This document shows positions 1 through 8,308 of a DNA stretch of 45,907 bases, piece by piece; position 1 is the first letter of the stretch; each line of letters begins with the position of its first letter. The notes under the pieces were generated by a model. The model made no database searches. It was not told the origin of the DNA and worked only from the letters and a program-made list of their open reading frames with translations. This DNA comes from an uncultured Coprococcus sp. (GTDB lineage: Bacteria > Bacillota > Clostridia > Lachnospirales > Lachnospiraceae): contig URJI01000010.1 in assembly GCA_900548215.1 (NCBI GenBank), positions 1 through 45,907 of the forward strand. The letters run 5' to 3'. The translations under genes were made by a program, and so were the position numbers.

Positions 1-754
1 CCATCATAAGTGCAAATCCCACCGCAGCACCTATAGTTCCTATATTTGTGTGCTCTCCCGCCTGAGACTCTGGAATCAGCTCCTCTATAACCACATAGAA
101 CATCGCCCCGGCCGCAAACGCAAGAAAATATGGGAGAAGCGGTGTCACCTGTGCCGCAAGGAGCGCAGTAAAGAAGCCCCCTACAGGTTCAACGGCACCT
201 GACAGTGTTCCATAGAGAAATGCCCTTTTCCTGCTCATGCCCTCCCCGACAAGAGGCATAGACACGATGGCACCCTCCGGAAAATTCTGTATTGCAATTC
301 CTATAGACAGAGCTAACGCACCGGTGATAGACACTCCCATATTGCCCATTGCTGCGCCGGCATACACCACTCCAACTGCCATTCCCTCTGGAATATTATG
401 AAGTGTAACCGCAAATATCATCATGGTCGTCTTCTGTAATCCAGATTTCACGCCCTCTGGTTTGTCACTCTCAAGATGAAGATGCGGAATCACCGTATCA
501 AGAACCAGCAAAAACACAATTCCAAGTGCAAACCCCACAAGAGCCGGCATCCATACTATCTTCCCCTGATCCTTTGCCATATCTATAGAAGGTATGAGCA
601 GTGACCATATGGATGCAGCTATCATGACACCAGCCGCAAATCCAAGGAGTGCCTTTTCAACAAATGGAGAAATTTTATCCTTCATCAAAAACACCATAGC
701 CGCCCCCAGTGTCGTTCCTACAAATGGTATAAACAACGTAACAAATTCCGACAT
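1..754 (-). CDS. ZIP-family metal (zinc) transporter, 3' end cut by the window
   Basis: This gene encodes an integral membrane divalent-metal importer of the ZIP family, probably for zinc. The product starts MSEFVTLFIPFVGTT and reads open to the left edge, giving 251 residues of a family usually about 260-270 long. Two metal-site motifs of the family are visible, HNIPEG near residue 117 and NFPEGA near residue 155, and a later EELIPES lies near residue 220. A histidine-rich HLHLESDKPEG loop sits between the third and fourth helices, as in other ZIP proteins. The ATG at 754 follows a purine-rich AGGTAGGAA. No partner gene is visible. ZupT-like bacterial ZIPs can carry several metals, so the substrate is inferred. 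Confidence 0.9.
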   Translation of the reverse strand, partial: MSEFVTLFIPFVGTTLGAAMVFLMKDKISPFVEKALLGFAAGVMIAASIWSLLIPSIDMAKDQGKIVWMPALVGFALGIVFLLVLDTVIPHLHLESDKPEGVKSGLQKTTMMIFAVTLHNIPEGMAVGVVYAGAAMGNMGVSITGALALSIGIAIQNFPEGAIVSMPLVGEGMSRKRAFLYGTLSGAVEPVGGFFTALLAAQVTPLLPYFLAFAAGAMFYVVIEELIPESQAGEHTNIGTIGAAVGFALMM

Positions 755-1087
755 TTCCTACCTCTCTTTCCATCGACGCAACATCATGCTATCATCAATA
801 GCCTCTTTTTTGATATCTTATCTGCTCTCGGTGCCTGACCCCCTTTTCCCAGAGCCTACTTTTCTCGGTGCCTGACCCCTTTTTTATAATATTCAAGATT
901 CAAATTGCGTCTACAATTTAATTTACAAAATTCTCTTTGTCAACACAAATCCACACACTTGATAGAAGTTATCAACAAATGTCTGTAATTTATCAAAAAA
1001 ACAGGCTTCTTACCCACATTTTCAAATTCTCTCCACATGCTTTAATTTGTAATTCAGCAATATTAAGTGCTATACTATGACAAATCA
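755..1087. other. Intergenic region between divergent genes, no gene seen
   Basis: This AT-rich spacer separates the minus-strand ZIP gene from the plus-strand Mur ligase. It contains two direct copies of a GGTGCCTGACCCC motif, listed separately. Short open frames occur, but none has a convincing ribosome site or protein character. Confidence 0.6.
827..879. repeat. Two direct copies of CTCGGTGCCTGACCCC
   Basis: The 16-bp word CTCGGTGCCTGACCCC occurs at 827-842 and again at 864-879, 37 bp apart, each followed by a pyrimidine run. A diverged GGGGTCAGG relative lies at 40637-40666 and a GGGGACGG palindrome at 24105-24135. GC-rich GGGGWC-type words of this kind resemble REP-like elements mobilised by RAYT transposases; that link is inferred. 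Confidence 0.5.
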
Positions 1088-1096
1088 TGCTATAAT
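1088..1096 (+). promoter_or_regulatory. Extended -10 promoter candidate for the Mur ligase gene
   Basis: TGCTATAAT fits an extended -10 element (TGnTATAAT). No good -35 lies 17 bp upstream. Transcription from here would give a leader of about 180 nt before the ATG at 1283. Confidence 0.4.
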
Positions 1097-1282
1097 ACGA
1101 TTGACTATGCCAAATGGGATATATCAGCATACAGATGGAGATAACTAAGAATAAAAAAATAATAATCTCTAATTTTATATTTGACATAATCGTATATAGA
1201 AAGCATAATAATTTAAGCATTTGGATAAAAAGCGCACTGGATGTGCACGATCAAAATATATATATTCCAAGGGGAAAAAGAT

Positions 1283-2806
1283 ATGAACAAAAATTTACAT
1301 TTTACAACTTTGCTGGATATCCTTGATCAGCAGGGGCTCATAACTGAATATTCGGAGGAATGCAAAAACATCACTCCTGCACATATAACAATCAATTCCA
1401 AGGACGTGGTTCCTGGCACATTTTTCGTGTGCAAAGGAGCTTCATTTAAGGAGGAATACCTGAAATCAGCTATTTCCCAGGGAGCTGTCGTCTACCTGTC
1501 ACAGCAGAAATATGACGACGTTTCCATTCCATTTATCATTGTAAATGACATAAGAAAGGCTATGGCACTCGCCGCAAGATGGTTCTACGGCAATCCTGGC
1601 GACTCCATGACAAAAGTTGGAATCACCGGAACAAAGGGAAAGACCACAGTTACATTTGTCATGAAAGATATTCTGGATAAGTATACGGACAACAAATGCT
1701 CGGCATTCTCCACACATGAGATTGACGTTGGAACAAAAGTGTTTGAGACAACTCTCACCACACCTGAGCCAATCGAACTTCAGACATATTTCGATATGGC
1801 TGTGAAGGACGGCTGCACTCACTGTATCATGGAAGTCTCATCACAGGCTATGAAGATGAACCGTATATATGGTGAACAGTACAAGGTCGGCGTATTTACA
1901 AACATCGACTACGATCACATCAGCCCTACAGAGCATGCATCCATGGAAGATTATCTCGGATGCAAGGTCTCGTTCCTGAAGCAGTGTGAGAATGTGGTTC
2001 TGTACAGCGACACAAGATATTTCGACACCATATATGATGCTGTCAGAGACAAGCATGTCGTAGTATACGGAAGCAGGGAATCCGTTGAAAAGCTTATGTC
2101 CAGCAAGGATGATTTCTTTGAAAAAGATACGGAATTTGCTCTGATCCACAATGAAGAACTCACGGATCATAACAGTTATTTTGAACTTATCTATGACGGT
2201 GAAAACAGAGCTTACAATACAAACCTTATAGGCGACTACAACGTTGAAAACATTGTCGCAGCCATAATTTCAGCACTGCTCATAGGCATTCCAAATGCAC
2301 AGATCAGAAGCAGCATAAGAGATGTGTATGTCCCAGGAAGACTTCAGGTCTACCATTGGAAAGACCGTACATTTATGATAGACTACGCACACAACTACAT
2401 CAGCATGTACAGACTGTACGAGATGGTCAAAAAGACCATGAAACCCAAGTCCATAACTGTTGTATTTGGCTGCGGCGGGGAACGTTATAAGAAACGCCGT
2501 GAGGATATGGGAAGACTTGCCGAGCAGTACGCAGATAAGGTCGTCCTCACCATGGAGGATCCGGGATTTGAGTCCTGCGAGGAGATCTGCAAGGAGATCA
2601 AGCAGTACATTACCAAGCCTTGCTACATTATAGTTGACAGAGAGGAGGCTCTTACCAGAGCCCTTGACGAGGCTCAGCCTGGCGAGCTGGTCATCACCAC
2701 AGGAAAGGGTATCGAAAGCACCCAGAGGATCAATGGAACTTTTGTGCAGTGCCACTCTGATGCGCAGGTTATTGAGCATTGGCTGACGGAGCATCCGGAG
2801 AAGTAA
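1283..2806 (+). CDS. murE: MurE-family Mur ligase (UDP-MurNAc-peptide synthetase)
   Basis: This cytoplasmic enzyme is predicted to add an amino acid to a UDP-N-acetylmuramyl peptide using ATP in peptidoglycan synthesis. The 507-residue product has a MurE-like N-terminal domain and the ATP loop GITGTKGKTT near residues 113-122. It also has MEVSSQA near 183 and the C-terminal ligase domain with GRLQVY and DYAHN. The loop that reads DNPR in DAP-adding MurE is here MEDPGFES, near residue 424, so the usual diaminopimelate signature is absent. GTKGKTT resembles lysine-adding streptococcal enzymes. The start at 1283 is preferred over an in-frame ATG at 1241 because AAGGGG lies just ahead of it. The gene stands alone. 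It could be an alternative or second MurE-like ligase with an unusual substrate. Confidence 0.85.
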   Translation: MNKNLHFTTLLDILDQQGLITEYSEECKNITPAHITINSKDVVPGTFFVCKGASFKEEYLKSAISQGAVVYLSQQKYDDVSIPFIIVNDIRKAMALAARWFYGNPGDSMTKVGITGTKGKTTVTFVMKDILDKYTDNKCSAFSTHEIDVGTKVFETTLTTPEPIELQTYFDMAVKDGCTHCIMEVSSQAMKMNRIYGEQYKVGVFTNIDYDHISPTEHASMEDYLGCKVSFLKQCENVVLYSDTRYFDTIYDAVRDKHVVVYGSRESVEKLMSSKDDFFEKDTEFALIHNEELTDHNSYFELIYDGENRAYNTNLIGDYNVENIVAAIISALLIGIPNAQIRSSIRDVYVPGRLQVYHWKDRTFMIDYAHNYISMYRLYEMVKKTMKPKSITVVFGCGGERYKKRREDMGRLAEQYADKVVLTMEDPGFESCEEICKEIKQYITKPCYIIVDREEALTRALDEAQPGELVITTGKGIESTQRINGTFVQCHSDAQVIEHWLTEHPEK

Positions 2807-2922
2807 GGGACGGACGGTAATCAGTCCTTCATCTGTATTCAGTTCTTGAAAAAAGAGATGTATGACTGATTACATGTGTTTTGACTGAACATTAGATATG
2901 CAAGGGGTAAACTGCAGGTTTA

Positions 2923-2950
2923 TTGTTTTTCCTGCAGCTCAGATTATAAT
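2923..2950 (+). promoter_or_regulatory. Promoter candidate for the structured RNA
   Basis: TTGTTT at 2923-2928 and TATAAT at 2945-2950 are separated by 16 bp, a good sigma-A-type match. The start would fall near 2957. A CTGCAGG/CCTGCAG hairpin (2912-2937) overlaps the -35 and could end murE transcription, though it lacks a clean T-run. Confidence 0.5.
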
Positions 2951-2956
2951 GAATAA

Positions 2957-3179
2957 TAGAAACGGGGCGAAAGCGCTGTTATGCAGGTGACAGGAGTTGC
3001 CTATCAGACTGACGTAAACTTAATAGTCGTAGCAGGCTGTAGAGTGATGATGCGTGTGATGTTCCGGGAAACAGTGCATGGCTGAGCTTTATAAGGGTTG
3101 TTTGTTTACCAAAACCCGGATAGGCAGAGATGCCGAAAGAAAACATTCAGGGAGTTCTACTAAGTAGAACTCCTTTTTT
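2957..3179 (+). ncRNA. Candidate structured non-coding RNA, about 220 nt, family not assigned
   Basis: The stretch has its own promoter-like sequence, a strong terminator and many nested helices, but no open frame of note. Visible stems are GC-GAAA-GC near 2968, GCCT...AGGC enclosing GACT...AGTC (3000-3037), GGGTT...AACCC (3095-3117), and GGCA-GAGA-TGCC with a GNRA-type loop (3123-3134). The last element is the terminator hairpin. The spacer between convergent murE and nfo is not needed by either gene. Length and richness are in the range of families such as 6S RNA or the raiA motif, but I cannot assign one from sequence alone. It lacks the tmRNA, RNase P and SRP signature sequences. Confidence 0.55.
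3151..3179 (+). terminator. Intrinsic terminator of the RNA candidate
   Basis: A perfect 10-bp stem GGAGTTCTAC / GTAGAACTCC with a TAA loop is followed by six T. The T-run is on the plus strand only, so it terminates rightward transcription and not the nfo gene it abuts. Confidence 0.85.
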
Positions 3180-4083
3180 ATCTGTTATCTTCCACCACTT
3201 TCTCCCTCATCTCAGGATCGAATTCCCCATTTCGGATCATTGCTATCTCCCGTTTGAACGGCTCGTAGCTTTTCTTGCTGTTTTCCGGGTCTTTGATGTA
3301 TGGGGATTCCAAAATCTTTGGGACTTCCATGAAGTCCGGATGGTTCATGATGTACATGAGTGGCTCAAAGCCGATCTTGCCAAACCCAAAGTTCTCGTGT
3401 CTGTCTTTAGCCGCTCCCGGTTCGTTCTTGCTGTCGTTCATATGGAACACGGCTATCTGATCTTTGCCGATGAGTCTGTCGAACTTCTCCACGACTCCAT
3501 CGAAATCATGTATGATGTCGTAGCCCGCATCGCTGGTGTGACAAGTGTCAAAGCACACACGAAGCTTGTCATTATGACTCACTCCATCATAGATTCGCGC
3601 AAGCTCCTCAAAGTTTCTTCCAATCTCACTGCCCTTTCCCGCCATTGTCTCAAGCGCTATATGACATGCAGTATCGGCAGTAAGGACTTCATTAAGGCCT
3701 TTTACGATACTTGCGATCCCTTTGCCGGCGCCCTCCCCAACGTGAGAACCGGGATGAAGGACTATCGTCTGTGAGCCCATCGCCTCCGCACGTTTTATCT
3801 CAAGTTCCAGAAACTGTACAGCAATCTCATAAGTTGCAGGATTCACAGTATTTGCCAGGTTTATTATATACGGTGCATGAACCACAAATTCGTCTATACC
3901 CTGCTTTCTCATCAGCTCATGGGCTTCAGTGATTCTCAGTTCAGATATATCCTTCCTGCGTGTATTCTGAGGAGCTCCCGTGTAAAGCATAAAAGTATTT
4001 GCGCCAAAATTCACCGCATCCCTTACCGAGCCAAGCATCATTTCTTTTCCTGACATACCCACATGACATCCAAGTTTTAACAT
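3178..4083 (-). CDS. nfo: Endonuclease IV (AP endonuclease)
   Basis: This base-excision-repair enzyme cleaves DNA 5' of abasic sites using a trinuclear zinc centre. The 301-residue product is a TIM barrel that begins LGCHVGMSGKE. It contains HPGSHVG, the CFDTCH strand and FHMNDSKNEPGA, then DRHENFG close to the end, all typical metal-site segments of the family. I place the start at 4083 because GGAG lies about 8 bp ahead of it; an upstream in-frame ATG at 4095 overlaps that ribosome site. The gene is monocistronic and converges with the RNA candidate. Confidence 0.93.
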   Translation of the reverse strand: MLKLGCHVGMSGKEMMLGSVRDAVNFGANTFMLYTGAPQNTRRKDISELRITEAHELMRKQGIDEFVVHAPYIINLANTVNPATYEIAVQFLELEIKRAEAMGSQTIVLHPGSHVGEGAGKGIASIVKGLNEVLTADTACHIALETMAGKGSEIGRNFEELARIYDGVSHNDKLRVCFDTCHTSDAGYDIIHDFDGVVEKFDRLIGKDQIAVFHMNDSKNEPGAAKDRHENFGFGKIGFEPLMYIMNHPDFMEVPKILESPYIKDPENSKKSYEPFKREIAMIRNGEFDPEMREKVVEDNR

Positions 4084-4269
4084 ATTTTTCTCCATTCATA
4101 TATCTAATAAATCGTACTTGCAAATTATGTATATTTTATATCATCATGACGCCAACCTCAATATCCCGCATGAGCTTTACCGGTTTTTTGCTAGTATTTT
4201 GCAAATATTCATTATATAATTTCATTCAGAAACATAAATCCAAAAGCATACACAAAGGGGAGATACACT

Positions 4270-4629
4270 ATGGTTTTAAAAAATGTTTTGATAGTCGTAA
4301 ACAATATCGAGGACTCAATCAAATTCTACAATGATCTTTTCGGGCTGGAAGTTATCCTTGATAATGGAGGAAATGTTATCATGACAGGGGGATTGGTACT
4401 TCAGGACGCCTCCATATGGTCTGACTTCATAGACACACTGATTATACCCAAAAACAACGCTTCAGAATTATATTTTGAGGAACCTGACATAGAGGAATTT
4501 GCAAAAAAACTTGATGAATCCCCGTATCATATCGAATACATCAACCGCCTCATGACCCATTCCTGGGGGCAGAAGGTCATCAGATTCTACGATCTTGATG
4601 GCAACCTTATTGAAGTTGGTACACCATAA
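4270..4629 (+). CDS. VOC (glyoxalase/bleomycin-resistance fold) protein
   Basis: This 119-residue protein has the paired beta-alpha-beta-beta-beta layout of the vicinal oxygen chelate superfamily. It opens with VLIVVNNIEDSIKFYNDLFG, the classic first module, and closes with VIRFYDLDGNLIEVG, the classic last strand with a metal-ligand glutamate. Members include glyoxalase I, fosfomycin and bleomycin resistance proteins and many enzymes of unknown substrate, and nothing here separates them. GGGGAG precedes the ATG. A terminator follows closely, so it is a single-gene unit. Confidence 0.8.
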   Translation: MVLKNVLIVVNNIEDSIKFYNDLFGLEVILDNGGNVIMTGGLVLQDASIWSDFIDTLIIPKNNASELYFEEPDIEEFAKKLDESPYHIEYINRLMTHSWGQKVIRFYDLDGNLIEVGTP

Positions 4630-4654
4630 TTTTCTATTTTGCTATTTTGCAGTA

Positions 4655-4702
4655 AAAAAATGTCTGATGAACTTCTATTTGTCTGTTCATTAGACATTTT
4701 TT
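4655..4702 (+). terminator. Intrinsic terminator after the VOC gene
   Basis: AAAAAATGTCTGATGAAC pairs with GTTCATTAGACATTTTTT around a 12-nt loop. The A-run and T-run make it usable on both strands. Confidence 0.8.
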
Positions 4703-4783
4703 CTTTCATCTATCTCCATATGATCCATATGCTCTATCTGCATATCTATCATCTATATATTTTCTCTATATGCAACAACCTTT

Positions 4784-4880
4784 TTCTCTACGCAGACTTT
4801 CCTGTACCTTTTTCTCTGCGCTGACTTTCCTGTACCCGTTTCTCTACCTTGACTTTCCACTTTCTCCGCTCTGCCTTCCT
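4784..4880. repeat. Degenerate tandem repeat, period about 28 bp
   Basis: Units starting TTCTCT at 4784, 4812 and 4840, then a shorter one at 4862, share the core CTGACTTTCCTGTACC. No coding role is apparent. The unit is pyrimidine-rich, as in the repeats at 10212-10310 and 45623-45698. Confidence 0.6.
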
Positions 4881-4945
4881 AATATATACATTTCTGTCGA
4901 TTCATGATAGAATTGTTTAATAACACTTTTGGAGGACAATCTTTT

Positions 4946-5371
4946 ATGAGTAACACAGGAAGAACCTGTAAGGTTCACTACACAGGAACATTCAACGACG
5001 GAACAAAGTTCGATTCTTCATATGACAGGGGCGAGCCTATCGAGTTCGTTTGCGGTGCAGGACAGATGATTCCGGGATTTGATCAGGCAGTTGAGGGCAT
5101 GAACGTTGGCGATATCATCGATATACATCTTCGTCCTGAGGATGCTTACGGAATGCCTGACCCGGAGGCCATCATCAAGGCTCCTCTTGCCGATATGCCT
5201 GGCGCTGAGAATCTTGAGGTCGGCAATCAGGTATACCTTGCCAATTCCATGGGACAGCAGTTCCTTGTAAAGGTCATTGAAAAAGATGACGAATCCATCA
5301 CATTTGATGCAAACCATGAGATGGCCGGCAAGGAGCTCAACTTCAAGATAGAGCTTGTGTCAGTGGATTAA
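4946..5371 (+). CDS. SlyD-like FKBP-type peptidyl-prolyl isomerase
   Basis: This cytoplasmic proline isomerase and chaperone helps folding. The 141-residue product has the split FKBP domain VHYTGTFNDGTKFDSS...PIEFVCGAGQMIPGFDQAVEGM with an insert-in-flap region from about residue 65 to 120. It ends in the HEMAGKELNFKIEL segment typical of SlyD. The C-terminal histidine-rich metal tail of E. coli SlyD is missing. GGAGGA at 4931-4936 fixes the ATG at 4946; an in-frame ATG at 4904 has no such site. The DUF3800 gene follows 46 bp downstream and may be co-transcribed. Confidence 0.9.
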   Translation: MSNTGRTCKVHYTGTFNDGTKFDSSYDRGEPIEFVCGAGQMIPGFDQAVEGMNVGDIIDIHLRPEDAYGMPDPEAIIKAPLADMPGAENLEVGNQVYLANSMGQQFLVKVIEKDDESITFDANHEMAGKELNFKIELVSVD

Positions 5372-5417
5372 CACTTAGACGTGGCGAAGAATTTGATTAT
5401 ATGAGGAGGCGGGAATC

Positions 5418-6128
5418 GTGAACATTTACATAGACGAATCAGGATCTATAAATAAATATGCCACAAATGATCAGTATTTCGTGATATCTATGATCCATGT
5501 CCTCGATCCCGTCGCCCTTGAACGTGCTTACAAGCGATTCATTTCTTCCAACTATGAGATGCTTCTTGACCTGGACAGCGATAAGGTCGATGACATGACC
5601 GGCAAGATCACCAAGCACGGCGGGAGAATGTTTCGGGACGGCAAATTCCGTGAACTAAAAGGCGCACAGTTTGACAGAGACATGAAGCACATATTTGTGG
5701 ATTACTTCTCCAGGAAGCATCACTTTGACGTGTACTATATCATGATGAAGAATGAAAATCTGCCGAACCGCTTCTTCGACAACATCTCCAGAACATTCAA
5801 CTTCTCCATCAAATCTGCCCTGCTCTACTTCATACAAAACGGGTATCTTCCTGACGAGGACTGCTTTCTGCAGCTTGACGAACGCAACGAGCGGGTGGAG
5901 AACAAATCATTCCTTGAAAATTACCTGAACACCGAGCTTTCACTGTCAGGACAGGTTGCGGGGAATTTCTCAGTGAGCTACTTCGATTCAGCCTGCAACA
6001 AGTTTGTGCAGATCGCAGATGTATTCTCCAATCTGTTCTATTCACATCTGCAGACCGGACACTATACAGATGAGCTGGAGCTTATGAAAGAGCTGGATAT
6101 ACTTAAGGGTGTTTACGAGCTGACATAA
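5418..6128 (+). CDS. DUF3800 domain protein
   Basis: The 236-residue protein opens with IYIDESGS and near the C terminus has FVQIADVFSNLFY. This pairing of an N-terminal acidic YIDESG strand with a later Q-x-A-D helix defines DUF3800, thought to be an RNase H-like fold. The family is often found near mobile or defence genes but has no firm activity. It starts at GTG 5418 after GAGGAGG. A strong terminator lies directly downstream. It is isolated from other defence genes here. It follows a housekeeping FKBP gene at 46 bp, so the association is probably chance. Confidence 0.8.
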   Translation: MNIYIDESGSINKYATNDQYFVISMIHVLDPVALERAYKRFISSNYEMLLDLDSDKVDDMTGKITKHGGRMFRDGKFRELKGAQFDRDMKHIFVDYFSRKHHFDVYYIMMKNENLPNRFFDNISRTFNFSIKSALLYFIQNGYLPDEDCFLQLDERNERVENKSFLENYLNTELSLSGQVAGNFSVSYFDSACNKFVQIADVFSNLFYSHLQTGHYTDELELMKELDILKGVYELT

Positions 6129-6130
6129 TC

Positions 6131-6180
6131 AAAAAGGGATTGAACCTTGCGATCTGTATCGCGGTTTCAATCCCTTTTTT
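6131..6180. terminator. Bidirectional intrinsic terminator
   Basis: AAAAAGGGATTGAA pairs with TTCAATCCCTTTTT. The inner TTGCGA/TCGCGG extends the stem. It ends the FKBP-DUF3800 unit and could also stop leftward transcription from the symporter gene. Confidence 0.9.
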
Positions 6181-6334
6181 GAAATATTATTAAAATACCA
6201 ATTGCCTCCGAGCGATGCTCACACAGAACACTTACATAGATAAACGCACTATCGAAGGACTTACTGTTGGTACTTATATAATATCATGTTTTGCTTCAAA
6301 AGACAATAAATCCATGTTAAATTCACTGAAATTT

Positions 6335-7837
6335 TCACTCTTTTTTATCTATCCTACTCTCCCGTCCATGTCCAAACGCCAGATAGCCTATGAAAAGCAC
6401 AAACAATGCCGCAACTCCCATCCAGATGCACAGCAGCTTTGTTCCCTTAGGTGCAAATGTATCATAGTATCCCTTGAAATAAATAACCACGATTATAAGC
6501 GGCAATACATATGACATGTACTTTTTGAGATACTGTGGGAACGGCTTGCCGATACCGGCATCTGCCTCAGCGACAAAATTTTCAAAGCCCCATCCATTCT
6601 TTCTTGTACAGAACAGGACAAAAAGTAATGATCCGAGTGGGAGGATATTTCCCGATACGAGAAAATCTTCCAGATCCATGATATTTGTACCCGCTCCCAT
6701 CGGAGTGATTCCTGAGAACACGTTGAATCCAAGCACAGCCGGCAGGGAGAGCACTGATATCCCGATCAGATTTATAATAAGTGACTTCTTTCTCTTCCAG
6801 CCAAACATATCTATACTTATCGATATGATATTCTCAAAAACCGCGATAACCGTGGACAGTGCAGCAAATGACATGAATATGAAGAACAGAATTCCCCACA
6901 ATCTTCCTCCCGGCATGTGGTTGAACACATTCGGCAGGGTCATGAACAGAAGTGATGGTCCCTTGTCCGGGCTGATCCCGTACGCAAAGCATGCCGGCAA
7001 TATGATGACTCCGGCCATGAGTGCCACAAATGTATCAAGGTACATAACACTCTTCGCCTCACCGGACAATTTTCTCTCCTTGCCTATATAGCTTCCGAAT
7101 ATCTCCATGGAACCCATACCTACACTGAGTGTAAAGAACGCCTGGGTCATGGCGTCAAATAGTACATTGCCCCAGCCTCTGGCATTTGCACGCTCAATGC
7201 TTGGGACGAGATAGAACTTAAGCCCTTCTTCGTTGCCCGAGAGCATGAGCGAATTCACAGCCATAACTATCATCAGAACAATGAGTGCCAGCATCATTAC
7301 CTTTGTCACTCTCTCCACTCCATTTTGAAGCCCAAGTGAACATATACCTATGCAGCACACGATGACCGCAAGTGTGATCGCAACCATAAGTCCCGGTGAT
7401 GCAAGCATCCCTGTAAATTTGTCTTCTATTACTTCTACTGATCCACCATGAAGCTGTCCTGTGCCCATGACGTACACATAGTATACCATCCAGCCCGCTA
7501 CCATAGTATAGAACATCATAAGCAGATAGTTGCCGGCATAGGCATACCAGCTGAATTTGTGCCAGTTGCCGCCCTTCGGCGCAAGCTCCTTGAGCGCCGA
7601 GCCAACGCTCTTGCCACTTCCTCTGCCTATCGCAAACTCACAGGTAAGGATAGGATATCCCAGAAGCAGCAGACACAGCAGATATATCACGATAAATATC
7701 GCTCCACCATTCTGCCCGCATATATACGGGAACTTCCATACATTTCCAAGACCTATGGCACATCCCGCCGACACAAGGATGAACCCAAGTCTGGAGGCAA
7801 ACTTTTCTCTGTCGCCGCTGTTATTATCTTTACTCAT
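6335..7837 (-). CDS. Sodium:neurotransmitter symporter (NSS) family transporter
   Basis: This sodium-coupled amino-acid importer of the LeuT fold has 500 residues and about 11-12 membrane helices. Helix 1 carries SAGCAIGLGNVWKFPY, the unwound sodium and substrate site of NSS proteins, and helix 6 carries TLSVGMGSMEIFGSY. No ligand-specific feature is visible; bacterial relatives take up tyrosine, tryptophan, leucine or other amino acids. The ATG at 7837 follows a weak AGAGAAG, with a stem-loop just upstream. The gene stands alone. Confidence 0.92.
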   Translation of the reverse strand: MSKDNNSGDREKFASRLGFILVSAGCAIGLGNVWKFPYICGQNGGAIFIVIYLLCLLLLGYPILTCEFAIGRGSGKSVGSALKELAPKGGNWHKFSWYAYAGNYLLMMFYTMVAGWMVYYVYVMGTGQLHGGSVEVIEDKFTGMLASPGLMVAITLAVIVCCIGICSLGLQNGVERVTKVMMLALIVLMIVMAVNSLMLSGNEEGLKFYLVPSIERANARGWGNVLFDAMTQAFFTLSVGMGSMEIFGSYIGKERKLSGEAKSVMYLDTFVALMAGVIILPACFAYGISPDKGPSLLFMTLPNVFNHMPGGRLWGILFFIFMSFAALSTVIAVFENIISISIDMFGWKRKKSLIINLIGISVLSLPAVLGFNVFSGITPMGAGTNIMDLEDFLVSGNILPLGSLLFVLFCTRKNGWGFENFVAEADAGIGKPFPQYLKKYMSYVLPLIIVVIYFKGYYDTFAPKGTKLLCIWMGVAALFVLFIGYLAFGHGRESRIDKKE

Positions 7838-7849
7838 ACACTTCTCTTT

Positions 7850-7876
7850 GCAGATGTCTGTAAAAATGACACCTGC
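7850..7876 (-). promoter_or_regulatory. Stem-loop in the symporter leader
   Basis: On the minus strand GCAGGTGTC and GACATCTGC form a 9-bp stem (one G-U) around a 9-nt loop, ending 12 bp before the start codon. It could control translation. It is not part of a T-box: no AGGGTGG-type sequence is found upstream. Confidence 0.4.
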
Positions 7877-8051
7877 CTCCTTCTCTTCTATATTACAAGG
7901 ATTATCGGACTTACACTATGTGTAGATTTTCAAAACCTGATACACCCTTTATCTGTGTCAAGCATCTACTTCAAGCCATTACATTATGTATTTTTTCCAT
8001 CTCTGCTGACACATACTCTGTGATTGTAACATATATTACAGCATTTGTGTG

Positions 8052-8072
8052 TTTAAACTTTTACAGTTTAAA
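8052..8072. promoter_or_regulatory. TTTAAAC inverted repeat, operator candidate
   Basis: TTTAAAC and GTTTAAA are separated by 7 bp in the spacer between the divergent symporter and glucosidase genes. The half-site spacing of about 14 bp fits a dimeric regulator; no regulator is identified. Confidence 0.3.
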
Positions 8073-8213
8073 TCAAAATTTTTCCCGTATTTGAACCAGA
8101 TAAAATACAGATAATTTTATGTTTGCTGTGCGTTTTCAACGAGTATATTTTCCTGCAAAATAAATCTATTAATTTACATATAAAGGATTACATTTTTCCA
8201 TATTATATTTTAT

Positions 8214-8246
8214 TATAATGAGTAGAATGTTCTTAATACTATTAAG
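8214..8246 (+). promoter_or_regulatory. -10 element and overlapping palindrome upstream of the alpha-glucosidase
   Basis: TATAAT at 8214-8219 is the best -10 in the region; the -35 is poor (TTACAT, 20 bp away). CTTAAT-ACT-ATTAAG at 8232-8246 is a perfect palindrome lying where transcription would start, as a repressor operator would. The regulator is unknown. Confidence 0.4.
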
Positions 8247-8308
8247 ACCGTTCTCCGTATTTTGAGACAGATTTCTGTGTGGGGTTGCAGTACCTTACCT
8301 TATTTCAT

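Noticed and set aside
993..1220. A leftward 75-codon hydrophobic frame before murE
   Set aside because: No ribosome site, located over the extended -10, and AT-rich sequence gives hydrophobic codons by chance.
2807..3179. tmRNA, RNase P or SRP RNA in the murE-nfo spacer
   Set aside because: None of their conserved sequences is present; kept only as an unassigned RNA.
3130..3774. A 214-codon plus-strand frame over nfo
   Set aside because: It is antisense to endonuclease IV, which is clearly the real gene.
5418..6128. A defence island around the DUF3800 gene
   Set aside because: The neighbours are an FKBP isomerase and a symporter; no other defence or mobile gene is within several kb.
7838..8030. 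T-box riboswitch before the symporter gene
   Set aside because: No specifier loop or AGGGTGG-type sequence; only one short stem-loop before the ribosome site.
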